Shown piece by piece: positions 17,688-24,353 of a stretch of 28,852 nt of DNA. The notes beneath the pieces were generated by a model. The model searched no databases, was not told where the DNA came from, and saw only the letters and a program-made list of their open reading frames with translations. Within the stretch, counting starts at the first letter, position 1; each line of letters opens with the position of its first letter. Source of the DNA: a virus; IMG/VR virus record IMGVR_UViG_3300033144_005945, positions 1 to 28,852 of that record; one strand, given 5' to 3'. Both the position numbers and the translations under genes were made by a program.

Positions 17688-18413
17688 TTATACGGTTGCA
17701 GAATATTCTTTGATTCTTGCATCAGAGAACTTAGAAACAAATGTAGACTCAATTTTTTCTTTAACCCATGCTTCATGCCATACATAATCGACATTAAATT
17801 CAATCTCGACATCCAGCTTTCCTACAGTTTCTACATCACTTGTGAATAGATCTTGAGGATCCTTGGTTGGAAATACACCATCATAACAAGCATAGTATTC
17901 TACTGTTTTTGCATCAGGTGCAGTTGTCCAGTAATACATTACTCCAGCATATGTGGATTTTGTGTATCCTCCTGGTGCTGTTGCAGGGTTATCTTGTAGT
18001 TGAGAGATACCTGTTCTAAAATCTCTTATAGATTTAATCCATGAGTGTATAATTGAAGAAACAGGTAATGCTTGCATTTCTAAGAATTTTACTGACACTG
18101 AATTACCATAATCAATATTTCCTGGAACTGCCCATTTGACTCCACCTAATCCGGTGAACTCAACTTTATTTAAAGTTCCACCTGGAGGTGTAACTGATAA
18201 ACAAGTACCTGATAATAGGTTTTGTGCATCACCTTTTTCCATATCATTTCCAGCAGGAGTTTCATGTAAATTAGCATGAATGGCAGCCCACGGAAGTTTC
18301 TCAAACCAAATAAAGTGATAGCCAGTAACATAAGGATCTGCAACCCCTACATTAGTACCACCAAATTTTCTACTTAATAAATTCTTTGTTGTTTCTGAAA
18401 ATGAATTTTTCAT
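17688..18413 (-). CDS. Tail tube protein (gp19-like)
   Basis: This 241-residue protein starts behind AAGGAGG. The N-terminus carries a long segment with FIWFEKLPWAAIHANLHE. The core has WAVPGNIDYGNSVSVKFLE, then ALPVSSIIHSWIKSIRD, and later YYACYDGVFPTKDPQDLFTSD and DVEIEFNVDYVWHE. The G-(N)-x-x-V-x-F-x-E, I-x-x-W, and P-x-x-P-x-x-D pieces match T4 gp19-type tube subunits, which stack as hexamers inside the sheath. The length exceeds T4 gp19 (163 aa). A strong terminator directly after the stop fits a gene expressed at high level. Confidence 0.85.
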   Translation of the reverse strand: MKNSFSETTKNLLSRKFGGTNVGVADPYVTGYHFIWFEKLPWAAIHANLHETPAGNDMEKGDAQNLLSGTCLSVTPPGGTLNKVEFTGLGGVKWAVPGNIDYGNSVSVKFLEMQALPVSSIIHSWIKSIRDFRTGISQLQDNPATAPGGYTKSTYAGVMYYWTTAPDAKTVEYYACYDGVFPTKDPQDLFTSDVETVGKLDVEIEFNVDYVWHEAWVKEKIESTFVSKFSDARIKEYSATV

Positions 18414-18458
18414 TATTAAATCCTCCTTAATTATGCTCTATTATCTATCACTAAGTAA

Positions 18459-18935
18459 TTAACCATTCGTAATTTCATCTAACTTATTTAAAGTATCTTT
18501 CCAATTGCCTTCGAATCGTATGGCTCTATCATCTATGTATGCAACTGCAGCCAATTTCTCAGCAGTTATATTATCGTAATAAATGTCATGATCCTTAAGC
18601 CATTGTTTAACATTTTTTATAAGCTCATCTGACGATGGTTGTGAATTACTTAGAGTAGAAGCTCTTGTCGTAAATATTACTATTTCGTATCCTTGTTTAT
18701 GGAGTTCATCAATTGTTTCTTTAGCTCCCTCTATTACTTCATCATTCAGCCTTCCGTCATTCCATGATTCGTATTGGTGAATAACACCGTCAAAGTCAAT
18801 CATTATTCTTTGTTGTTCGGACGTACCCAGTTCATTAGGGTAACTTATTTTTAAAGGTCTCTTCCTGGTATGGATAGAATCCATAGCAAAAATAGATTCA
18901 TCTTGTATCTTTTTAAGATAATTCTCAATTATCAT
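18459..18935 (-). CDS. HAD-superfamily phosphatase-like protein
   Basis: A 158-residue protein. I chose ATG 18935 because GGAG lies six bases upstream; an ATG five codons earlier has no such site. After a 43-residue extension comes RIMIDFDGVIHQY with D47-x-D49 (HAD motif I: nucleophile and acid). VIFTTRAS (motif II threonine) follows, then EKLAAVAYIDDRAIRF with lysine and the DD of motifs III/IV. The cap is small, so substrates could be nucleotides or polynucleotide ends, but this is not determinable. It is the first gene of the minus-strand tail operon, under a TAGAACA motif, so it would be made late with the tube protein, which is an odd partner. Confidence 0.9.
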   Translation of the reverse strand: MIIENYLKKIQDESIFAMDSIHTRKRPLKISYPNELGTSEQQRIMIDFDGVIHQYESWNDGRLNDEVIEGAKETIDELHKQGYEIVIFTTRASTLSNSQPSSDELIKNVKQWLKDHDIYYDNITAEKLAAVAYIDDRAIRFEGNWKDTLNKLDEITNG

Positions 18936-18956
18936 ATAGACTCCATGCAATTTCTA

Positions 18957-18973
18957 CTTTATAATTTGTTCTA
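18957..18973 (-). promoter_or_regulatory. Candidate late promoter motif upstream of HAD/tail tube
   Basis: On the minus strand TAGAACAAATTATAAAG ends 21 bases before the HAD gene ATG. It is near-identical to the motifs before the hub and terminase genes and is paired with a divergent CTATATATATTA 39 bp away. Confidence 0.55.
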
Positions 18974-19012
18974 TATATATTGGTTAATTAGATTAGTTTT
19001 TAAATATTAGAT

Positions 19013-19024
19013 CTATATATATTA
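19013..19024 (+). promoter_or_regulatory. CTATATATATTA element upstream of accessory operon
   Basis: The element reads CTATATATATTA on the plus strand, 64 bases before the ATG at 19077. It lies inside a 17-base string repeated exactly (reverse strand) upstream of the terminase. A second, weaker CTATATATATT is at 18971. Confidence 0.45.
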
Positions 19025-19076
19025 CTTTATGATAGCAAACATTTGATAATTTTTATTTTACATATAAGGAGAGGAA

Positions 19077-19262
19077 ATGAATACACCAGAGAAAATGAAA
19101 GAGTGGGCTGAATTTTTAGAAAAGATTACTGGGATCCCTCAAATGGTTCCGTTAAACGAGGTAGGTCTTTCAATGGCTATTGCTGAATTAGTTACATTCT
19201 ATCCAGAAGAAAAGCCTTTATTAAAACAGGCATGTTCACAACTGAGGATATTACGAAAATGA
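19077..19262 (+). CDS. Small hypothetical protein, first gene of accessory operon
   Basis: A 61-residue, slightly acidic, helical protein starting behind a strong AAGGAGAGG. It has no cysteines except one near the C-terminus and no known motif. Its TGA overlaps the ATG of the metallophosphoesterase (ATGA), so the two are coupled. Confidence 0.7.
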   Translation: MNTPEKMKEWAEFLEKITGIPQMVPLNEVGLSMAIAELVTFYPEEKPLLKQACSQLRILRK

Positions 19263-19933
19263 AAATAATCGTGGTTGGTGATGTACATGCAAGGTGGCAA
19301 CATCTCAATAGATTAATCAGATCCGAATCCCCTGACATTATTCTTCAAGTGGGGGATTTCGGAATCTGGAATGATAGACCAATAGATGTCAAAAATGAAA
19401 GAGGAACCAAAATTTATTTTTGCGACGGAAATCATGAGGACTATAATATATTGAGAATGTTTAATGAAGATATGAATGAGATAGCTCCTGGTATATTTTA
19501 CATGAGAAGGGGCTCAACATTAACCCTCCCAGACGGAAGGAATGTCCTATTCATGGGAGGAGCTCAATCAACTATAATTTCTCCTGGTCAAATAACGGGA
19601 TTTGATTTATTCCCAAAGGATGAAATTATAAGCAGTGGTGATTTGGATAGATGTCCTAATCCAAAAGAAATGACTATTGATATAGTCATAAGTCATACAT
19701 GCCCTCATCATGCCCTTGGTGAAATGCAGAAATATGATATGAATAAAAAGAGAGATTGTTGTCCAATAGCATTATGGCAAATCATGGACACATTCAATCC
19801 CAAGTTGTGGTACTTTGGACATTGGCATCACTTCAAACAAGGTGAGGCAGCAGGATGTAAATGGACTGCCTTAAACTATGCAAGCTTTAGAGAAACGGAG
19901 CCAGAAGAAAAATGGTGGATAACCCTAGAATAA
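19259..19933 (+). CDS. Calcineurin-like metallophosphoesterase
   Basis: A 224-residue enzyme with the complete two-metal site of the family: GDVHA near residue 8 (D and H), GDFG near 33 (D), GNHED near 60 (N and H), HTCPHH near 140 (H) and GHWHH near 184 (two H). Such enzymes hydrolyse phosphomonoesters, phosphodiesters or nucleotides; the substrate is unknown here. I prefer ATG 19259, which overlaps the preceding TGA; an in-frame ATG at 19232 adds nine residues without a good ribosome site. It overlaps the radical SAM gene by 22 bases, so the two are tightly coupled. Confidence 0.93.
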   Translation: MKIIVVGDVHARWQHLNRLIRSESPDIILQVGDFGIWNDRPIDVKNERGTKIYFCDGNHEDYNILRMFNEDMNEIAPGIFYMRRGSTLTLPDGRNVLFMGGAQSTIISPGQITGFDLFPKDEIISSGDLDRCPNPKEMTIDIVISHTCPHHALGEMQKYDMNKKRDCCPIALWQIMDTFNPKLWYFGHWHHFKQGEAAGCKWTALNYASFRETEPEEKWWITLE

Positions 19934-20913
19934 AAATAATTCGCACAAAGAAGTACGGAATAATGTTTGACTTAGACTTAGGAATCGAAGTCTTAAAAGG
20001 ACTCAATGGAAATCCAGACCCGTTCGTTTTAAATGGTCCGAGTCTTTTGGATGTTGGTGTTATGGGGCATTGTCATAATAATTGTGCATGGTGTTATCAA
20101 GGATCTAATAAACAGGATCATATGACAATTGAAAACTTTAAAATGATTGTTGACCAATGTAAACACATGACAAATCAAATAGCATTAGGAGGTAGAGGAG
20201 ATCCAAATTTACATCCTGACTTTAAGGAGATGTTACAATATTGTAGAGATAATCAAATAGCTCCCAATTATACTACATCAGGAAATATGTTAACTGACGA
20301 ACAAATAGAAGCATCTAAGTTATGTGGTGCTGTTGCAGTATCAATGTATAATATGCCATTTACTTTTAGCGCATTAAAAAGGTTAATGGAACATAAGATA
20401 AAGACTAATATACATTTTGTCGTAACTAGTTCGACATTATCGCAAGCTATTAGTTTGATTTACGATGATAATATATGGAGAAGATTTATTGATTTAGATA
20501 ATTTAAATGCAATAATATTTTTATTATTTAAACCTGTAGGGAAGGGAGTTAAGTATAAACATCTTAGCCCTAATCTTCAAAGTATAGAACATTTTGCAAA
20601 AGCAATCCAAAACCAAAAATGTAAGTTTAAAATTGGTATGGATACTTGTATGATGAACAAAATAAGTCAGGTAAGAGAACTAACTCCAGAAGAAGAATTA
20701 ATGGGAGATACATGTGAGTCAGCAAGGATGTCTGCTTATATATCTCCTGATATGGTAATGAAACCATGTTCATTTTCATCTGATGGTAATTATGTAATAG
20801 TAACAAAAGAACAAACAATAGAACAAATCTGGAAACAGAGTAGCGAATTTGAGAAGTATAGGAAACTTTTATTAACCAAAAAGGACGAATGTCCAATATT
20901 TAAAGGAGAGTAA
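19912..20913 (+). CDS. Radical SAM enzyme with SPASM-like C-terminus
   Basis: A 333-residue enzyme. GHCHNNCAWCYQG holds C54, C58 and C61, the CX3CX2C ligands of the 4Fe-4S cluster that cleaves S-adenosylmethionine. GGRGDPNLHP (about 95-104) takes the place of the GGEP motif that holds SAM. The C-terminal part has CMMNK, then GDTCESARMSAYISPDMVMKPC and a final cysteine in DECPIF, which resembles a Twitch/SPASM auxiliary-cluster region. Members with such ends often modify peptides or proteins. It is not obviously QueE or an NrdG-type activase. It sits with a metallophosphoesterase upstream and two proteins sharing an N-terminal motif downstream. The substrate is unknown. Confidence 0.9.
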   Translation: MVDNPRIKIIRTKKYGIMFDLDLGIEVLKGLNGNPDPFVLNGPSLLDVGVMGHCHNNCAWCYQGSNKQDHMTIENFKMIVDQCKHMTNQIALGGRGDPNLHPDFKEMLQYCRDNQIAPNYTTSGNMLTDEQIEASKLCGAVAVSMYNMPFTFSALKRLMEHKIKTNIHFVVTSSTLSQAISLIYDDNIWRRFIDLDNLNAIIFLLFKPVGKGVKYKHLSPNLQSIEHFAKAIQNQKCKFKIGMDTCMMNKISQVRELTPEEELMGDTCESARMSAYISPDMVMKPCSFSSDGNYVIVTKEQTIEQIWKQSSEFEKYRKLLLTKKDECPIFKGE

Positions 20914-20915
20914 TT

Positions 20916-21221
20916 ATGGTACCCGGTTTCGTATTTTTCGTATTTTGTGTAATTGTGGTGATTGGAATGCTGTTTGTATTTAAGGGAATGCAGAATAAGT
21001 CTGGAATAAAGAACCTACAGCTGGATAATCTTCTGTCAATCATCAAAAGTAATCTCAACTATGCTGAAGTTGACGATTTTACATTTCGTCAGATTACCAG
21101 ACAAGCGTGGGCTTTACTTGAAGGAACCAATTATCCAATCACTGCTCAGAGGTCGAGCGACCAAATGGCGATGATTGATGCAATCCTCCAGGCGGGCAAG
21201 AGGCATGAAAATAAAGTCTGA
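20916..21221 (+). CDS. Small single-pass membrane protein
   Basis: A 101-residue protein starting behind GGAGAG, whose last bases overlap the radical SAM stop region. Residues 4-22 (GFVFFVFCVIVVIGMLFVF) form one membrane helix with a short outside N-terminus, followed by a soluble helical domain with no known motif. Its codons are more GC-rich than those of the neighbours. Its 3' end overlaps the next start by 17 bases. Confidence 0.75.
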   Translation: MVPGFVFFVFCVIVVIGMLFVFKGMQNKSGIKNLQLDNLLSIIKSNLNYAEVDDFTFRQITRQAWALLEGTNYPITAQRSSDQMAMIDAILQAGKRHENKV

Positions 21222-21786
21222 TTTCGTTACCAACTCATCTTCGAGTGCATTTACATTCATCTTTAAAGGCGAGGACAAGATAGATTTAATTAGATCAATT
21301 GTCCTCGCCTCAGATGTTTTTGACTTAGATTATTATCATTATGATAAATCAGAGCATCACTTTGATGCATGGGATTTAATTAGAGCAATTGATGCTATTG
21401 TGTTTAGTGTTACTGATCCAAATGACCTTTGGATTAAGCCTTCACCAATAGATATAGATGTTGCGATTACACGAGTTCAAGATGATGTTGATAGATGGAA
21501 AGAGGATATCGGAAGAGAAAGGAAAAAACCAATCAAGAATAATTCTGAATATTCAGAATCATCATTAAGGATTTATACTGAAGCATTACAAAATGATACT
21601 GAGGCTCTTAAAGGACTTAAAAGAGCTAAAATGAAAAAATTTAATAAGGTAGTTGAAATAACCGTTGGTGATAATGAAGGCTTCATCAAAGGCACTCCAT
21701 TCGCTATTGCTATGGATCAGAATAGCACTCACTTCAATGGGATACAAACAAAAGATTTAATCATTTACACGGAGGGAAGGCATTGA
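21205..21786 (+). CDS. DFVTNSSS-motif protein 1
   Basis: A 193-residue acidic protein. I prefer ATG 21205, ten codons into the longer frame, because it gives MKIKSDFVTNSSSSAFTF, which aligns with the start of the next protein. The ribosome site is weak (AAGAGG), fitting translational coupling to the upstream gene. Beyond the motif the body is unrelated to the neighbour: an Asp-rich section (DVFDLDYYHYDKSEHHFDAWD) and a helical section with KEDIGRERKKPIK. I recall similar N-termini on otherwise unrelated bacterial and phage hypothetical proteins, but cannot check this. Function unknown. Confidence 0.8.
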   Translation: MKIKSDFVTNSSSSAFTFIFKGEDKIDLIRSIVLASDVFDLDYYHYDKSEHHFDAWDLIRAIDAIVFSVTDPNDLWIKPSPIDIDVAITRVQDDVDRWKEDIGRERKKPIKNNSEYSESSLRIYTEALQNDTEALKGLKRAKMKKFNKVVEITVGDNEGFIKGTPFAIAMDQNSTHFNGIQTKDLIIYTEGRH

Positions 21787-22148
21787 AAATTAAGATGGAC
21801 TTCGTGACTAATAGTAGTTCTGCTTCTTTTATTTTGTCTATTTTAAGTCATGTAGCTTATGATGAAGAAGGATTCAAGGAGAAAGTATTAGAACCATTGA
21901 TAGCAGACTTTAAGTCAGAATATACATATTCAAATAGGAAAGTTGACTCGGGTTATCTTTTTCCTAAAGAGATAAGAAGGTTAGATGACAATCACTTTGA
22001 GATAGAAGATTGGACTTCAATGTTTAATTCTTTTGATGACATGACGGTGTTCTTTGAATACTTAATGATACAGCATTTTCTTGGATCTCTCAAAAAGGTT
22101 TATTACTGTGAGATAGAATCATTCAGAGTAGAGAGGAATCAAGGATAA
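21783..22148 (+). CDS. DFVTNSSS-motif protein 2 (TTG start)
   Basis: A 121-residue acidic protein. TTG 21783, overlapping the preceding TGA and lying behind GGAGGGAAGG, gives MKIKMDFVTNSSSASFIL. The alternative ATG at 21795 would cut off MKIK. The match to the neighbour's MKIKSDFVTNSSS decides for TTG. The rest is aromatic and acidic with no known domain and no likeness to protein 1. It is the last gene of the operon, closed by a strong terminator. Confidence 0.8.
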   Translation: MKIKMDFVTNSSSASFILSILSHVAYDEEGFKEKVLEPLIADFKSEYTYSNRKVDSGYLFPKEIRRLDDNHFEIEDWTSMFNSFDDMTVFFEYLMIQHFLGSLKKVYYCEIESFRVERNQG

Positions 22149-22149
22149 T

Positions 22150-22187
22150 AATCTTAGGGTGAAATATAACACCCTAAGATTTTTTTT
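22150..22187 (+). terminator. Rho-independent terminator after accessory operon
   Basis: AATCTTAGGGTG pairs perfectly with CACCCTAAGATT around an eight-base loop, followed by seven to eight T. It ends the operon that begins at 19077. Confidence 0.95.
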
Positions 22188-22188
22188 G

Positions 22189-22200
22189 CTATATATATTA
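22189..22200 (+). promoter_or_regulatory. CTATATATATTA element
   Basis: GCTATATATATTAAT here is identical to 27248-27262. Both lie about 75-82 bases before a start codon, and both genes share the ribosome-site string CTGTGGGAGG. No late-type motif is near, so the element probably acts on its own as a promoter. Confidence 0.45.
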
Positions 22201-22263
22201 ATTAATAGTATATGATTATTTGACTTGATTTTAATATAATAAATCAGCTGTGGGAGGATGATT

Positions 22264-23115
22264 ATGGGAAAAGAAAGGAAGATTATTGGTAATCTAAATT
22301 CTGAAGAAACAGGATTTAAGGATGAACCAATTTTCGCAGGGGAGGATCCAATAGAGGATCGAAAGAAGAAAAACGAAGCTGAGGCTGCGGAAGAAGAGAA
22401 GGGCCGCGAAATTCGCAGCAATCACAGAAGTGAAATAGGAGGTCGTTCTATTCATGTCAAGCGGTCTAAGTCTCAAAAAGTAACCAATATAAAATCACAT
22501 AAAAGAAAAGATGTAAATAAACCAACACGAAAATTTCCATGCTTTTCAATGAAAAAACTATTATCATTTACGGAGGAAAATTTTATGGAATTGACAAAAT
22601 ACCTCAAAGAACATGAGGACTTTCAAGCTCCAGAAGGAAAGAATGATACCAAAATTTTAAATATTTTAATGGCCGGCGGCAGGAAAGTAACATATGATGA
22701 TATTGTTCCTAAAGACAAAATAAACAAAACATCATATGTTGCAAGAGTATGGAAGGCTTTGGGAGATGAAGAAGGGCTTTGTTTATTAACCAAAGCAGGA
22801 ACAAAGCCTGTTGTATTTACAAAATCTCATTTCTTCAGTAGGTTAACAGTTGGTCAATATTATATGCTGGTTCAGCAGTTTGGATCAAAAGATCTGGTGT
22901 TACCTGAGGGCGCTATACAGAACATGAAAGATTATCTTTCATCTCTTAGAGGGAGAGTCCAAGAATCTAAAACTCCTGATAAGCATCCTGCACCTACACC
23001 AGAACATTTACAGCAATTCAGTATTCCTGAGAGAATCATAGTTGACGTCAATGTCAATGTAAATTTGAATTTCAAAGGTCTTCTTGACGGACTTTCTAAA
23101 CTGTTTAAACAATAA
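22264..23115 (+). CDS. Unknown basic protein with charged N-terminus
   Basis: This is a 283-residue protein. ATG 22264 lies six bases after GGGAGG; an ATG at 22258 directly abuts the site and is less likely. The N-terminal 95 residues are highly charged, probably disordered (acidic run, then a Lys/Arg/Ser run near 60-90). A compact region (about 125-205) with KNDTKILNILMAGGRKVTYDDIV and TSYVARVWKALGDEEGLCLL could be a winged-helix-like DNA-binding unit. The end carries a linker and VDVNVNVNLNFKG. It may be a phage transcription or nucleoid factor, but no family is recognised. Confidence 0.75.
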   Translation: MGKERKIIGNLNSEETGFKDEPIFAGEDPIEDRKKKNEAEAAEEEKGREIRSNHRSEIGGRSIHVKRSKSQKVTNIKSHKRKDVNKPTRKFPCFSMKKLLSFTEENFMELTKYLKEHEDFQAPEGKNDTKILNILMAGGRKVTYDDIVPKDKINKTSYVARVWKALGDEEGLCLLTKAGTKPVVFTKSHFFSRLTVGQYYMLVQQFGSKDLVLPEGAIQNMKDYLSSLRGRVQESKTPDKHPAPTPEHLQQFSIPERIIVDVNVNVNLNFKGLLDGLSKLFKQ

Positions 23116-23126
23116 CAACGTACCAA

Positions 23127-23162
23127 GTTCCCCATGTCATGCATCATTAAGACATGGGGAAC
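23127..23162. other. Perfect 12-bp hairpin without T tract
   Basis: GTTCCCCATGTC pairs with GACATGGGGAAC around a 12-base loop, between two convergent genes. Neither flank has a run of T, so it is not a standard terminator. It may still stop or stabilise converging transcripts. Confidence 0.6.
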
Positions 23163-23171
23163 ATGTTACGG

Positions 23172-23363
23172 TTACGATTTGTCGTTTTCGATTGATACTG
23201 AGCGATACTCTTTCATAAGAGTTGAAAGGGACATAGAAGCTTTACGGGCACGAAGAGAAGCCGCTTTACTTCCGCGTCCTTCCTTTCCTGCTTCAGCGTT
23301 GTTTATAAAGTCTTCCCAAGTGTTCTTCATTTCATTCAGTTTTTGTTCATAGATTACAGACAT
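23172..23363 (-). CDS. Histone H1/Hc1-like small DNA-binding protein
   Basis: A 63-residue protein. ATG 23363 follows AAAAGGAGAATTGAA; a start six codons upstream would overlap this ribosome site. The C-terminal half GRGSKAASLRARKASMSLSTL followed by MKEYRSVSI resembles the NKAAGTRARKASLELEKLLKEFRK pattern of histone H1-like Hc1 proteins, here in a short version ending IENDKS. The N-terminal half is an acidic helix (NTWEDFINNAEAGKEG). Hc1 compacts DNA in Chlamydia and related small proteins occur in several bacteria. In a phage it may bind phage or host DNA. A TAGAACA-like motif at 23422-23441 may drive it. Confidence 0.75.
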   Translation of the reverse strand: MSVIYEQKLNEMKNTWEDFINNAEAGKEGRGSKAASLRARKASMSLSTLMKEYRSVSIENDKS

Positions 23364-23421
23364 TTCAATTCTCCTTTTCAAAATTACTAAGTTGATTAAT
23401 CAAATTACCACTCAAATTTAA

Positions 23422-23441
23422 AATACATATATATGTTCTAA
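23422..23441 (-). promoter_or_regulatory. Divergent variant of the TAGAACA motif
   Basis: On the minus strand TTAGAACATATATATGTATT lies 58 bases before the histone-like gene. The TAGAACA half fits the late motif; the second half is TATATA rather than AATAATAAA, so this is a weaker match. Confidence 0.3.
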
Positions 23442-23483
23442 GGATATGGGAAATGATCCCAAAAACATACAGGAGGAGATCCG

Positions 23484-23816
23484 ATGGAGGTTGATGAAAA
23501 AACTAAAAAATTAAGAGTTGAGTACATGGAGTACCTGACGACAATAATCAGCAATGCTATTATGCAGTTTGCTAAAATGGGATTGTGGGGAAACCTTTAC
23601 AAGGTTATGGAAGATGCTACACATCATATGCATCTTGCTGTAACTCAAAACATGAAAGACCATGAGCAGATTACCCCTGACCATCAGAAAATTATGGACC
23701 ATGCTGTATTGGTTCGCAAGAGTATTAAGATGGATTATGATGATCTGGCGCGAGCTTTTCAGCTCCTGGAAATGGAAAAGAAAAGTGATGCTGGGGAGGG
23801 GCTCTTCATACCATGA
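23484..23816 (+). CDS. All-helical protein coupled to nucleotidyltransferase
   Basis: A 110-residue protein behind AGGAGGAGATCCG. It is helical throughout, Met/His-rich (ATHHMHLAVTQNMKDHEQ), with no cysteines. Its TGA overlaps the ATG of the nucleotidyltransferase gene. Such pairing recalls HEPN/MNT modules, but the R-x4-6-H motif of HEPN RNases is absent. A small GGGA-AATGA-TCCC hairpin precedes its ribosome site (23447-23461). Function unknown. Confidence 0.75.
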   Translation: MEVDEKTKKLRVEYMEYLTTIISNAIMQFAKMGLWGNLYKVMEDATHHMHLAVTQNMKDHEQITPDHQKIMDHAVLVRKSIKMDYDDLARAFQLLEMEKKSDAGEGLFIP

Positions 23817-24298
23817 AAATAACCAAAGACCATAATTCAAACGAGGTGCTCTTATTAACAAGAGCAAATGGCGTAGTCAAGTTGTTTAACCGAATGAAGA
23901 AGGAACTAAAAGATGATGGAAGTAAAACCTTCTTCGGTGGCAGTAGAGCAATTGGATACAACTGTGATAATTCTGATGTTGATGTATTCCTTTATTTCGA
24001 TGATCCTGATTTTGAATCAGACTTTATCGAGCTATTAGAAGGTGATGGATATGAAAAGGAAACTTCAACTGAAGCTAGTAAGCATGATGCCTGCTCTGTA
24101 TATAACTGTAATAACGTTGACATATGTTTTGTTAATGAAGAAGAAGATTTTGATGATATGAAAAAGAAAACATCTCTTCTGAAAAATGTAATAAAAGGAA
24201 ATAAAGATCTTATCGCATTATGTGTTTCGATGAACGTAAATGACACCCATGCAGAAGTATTCGCCCGGATGAGTAAAGCGTTTCTAGATTCAGAATGA
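23813..24298 (+). CDS. Minimal nucleotidyltransferase (pol-beta superfamily)
   Basis: A 161-residue protein with FFGGSRAIGYNCDNSDVDVFL: G43-S44 binds the nucleotide phosphates and D55-x-D57 bind metal. D103 in NNVDICFV is the third carboxylate. This is a complete MNT-type active site of the GS-x(9-10)-D-x-D family, which transfers a nucleotide to a protein, RNA or small molecule. Only a short helical tail follows, so the acceptor must be bound by a partner, possibly the 110-residue protein with which it is coupled by ATGA. A strong terminator follows. Confidence 0.88.
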   Translation: MKITKDHNSNEVLLLTRANGVVKLFNRMKKELKDDGSKTFFGGSRAIGYNCDNSDVDVFLYFDDPDFESDFIELLEGDGYEKETSTEASKHDACSVYNCNNVDICFVNEEEDFDDMKKKTSLLKNVIKGNKDLIALCVSMNVNDTHAEVFARMSKAFLDSE

Positions 24299-24304
24299 CA
24301 ACGT

Positions 24305-24348
24305 AAAAAAGACAGGGATAAAGTTTCCAATATCCCTGTCTTTTTTTT
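24305..24348. terminator. Bidirectional Rho-independent terminator
   Basis: AAAAAAGACAGGGATA pairs with TATCCCTGTCTTTTTT around a ten-base loop. It serves both the nucleotidyltransferase (+) and the tail sheath (-), whose ends converge here. Confidence 0.95.
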
Positions 24349-24353
24349 CGCTT

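Noticed and set aside
22220-22242. Sigma-70 promoter TTGACT ... TATAAT upstream of 22264
   Set aside because: The boxes are only about nine bases apart, far from the 16-18 needed.
23484-24298. Classical HEPN/MNT toxin-antitoxin pair
   Set aside because: The nucleotidyltransferase half is fine, but the helical partner has no R-x4-6-H motif.
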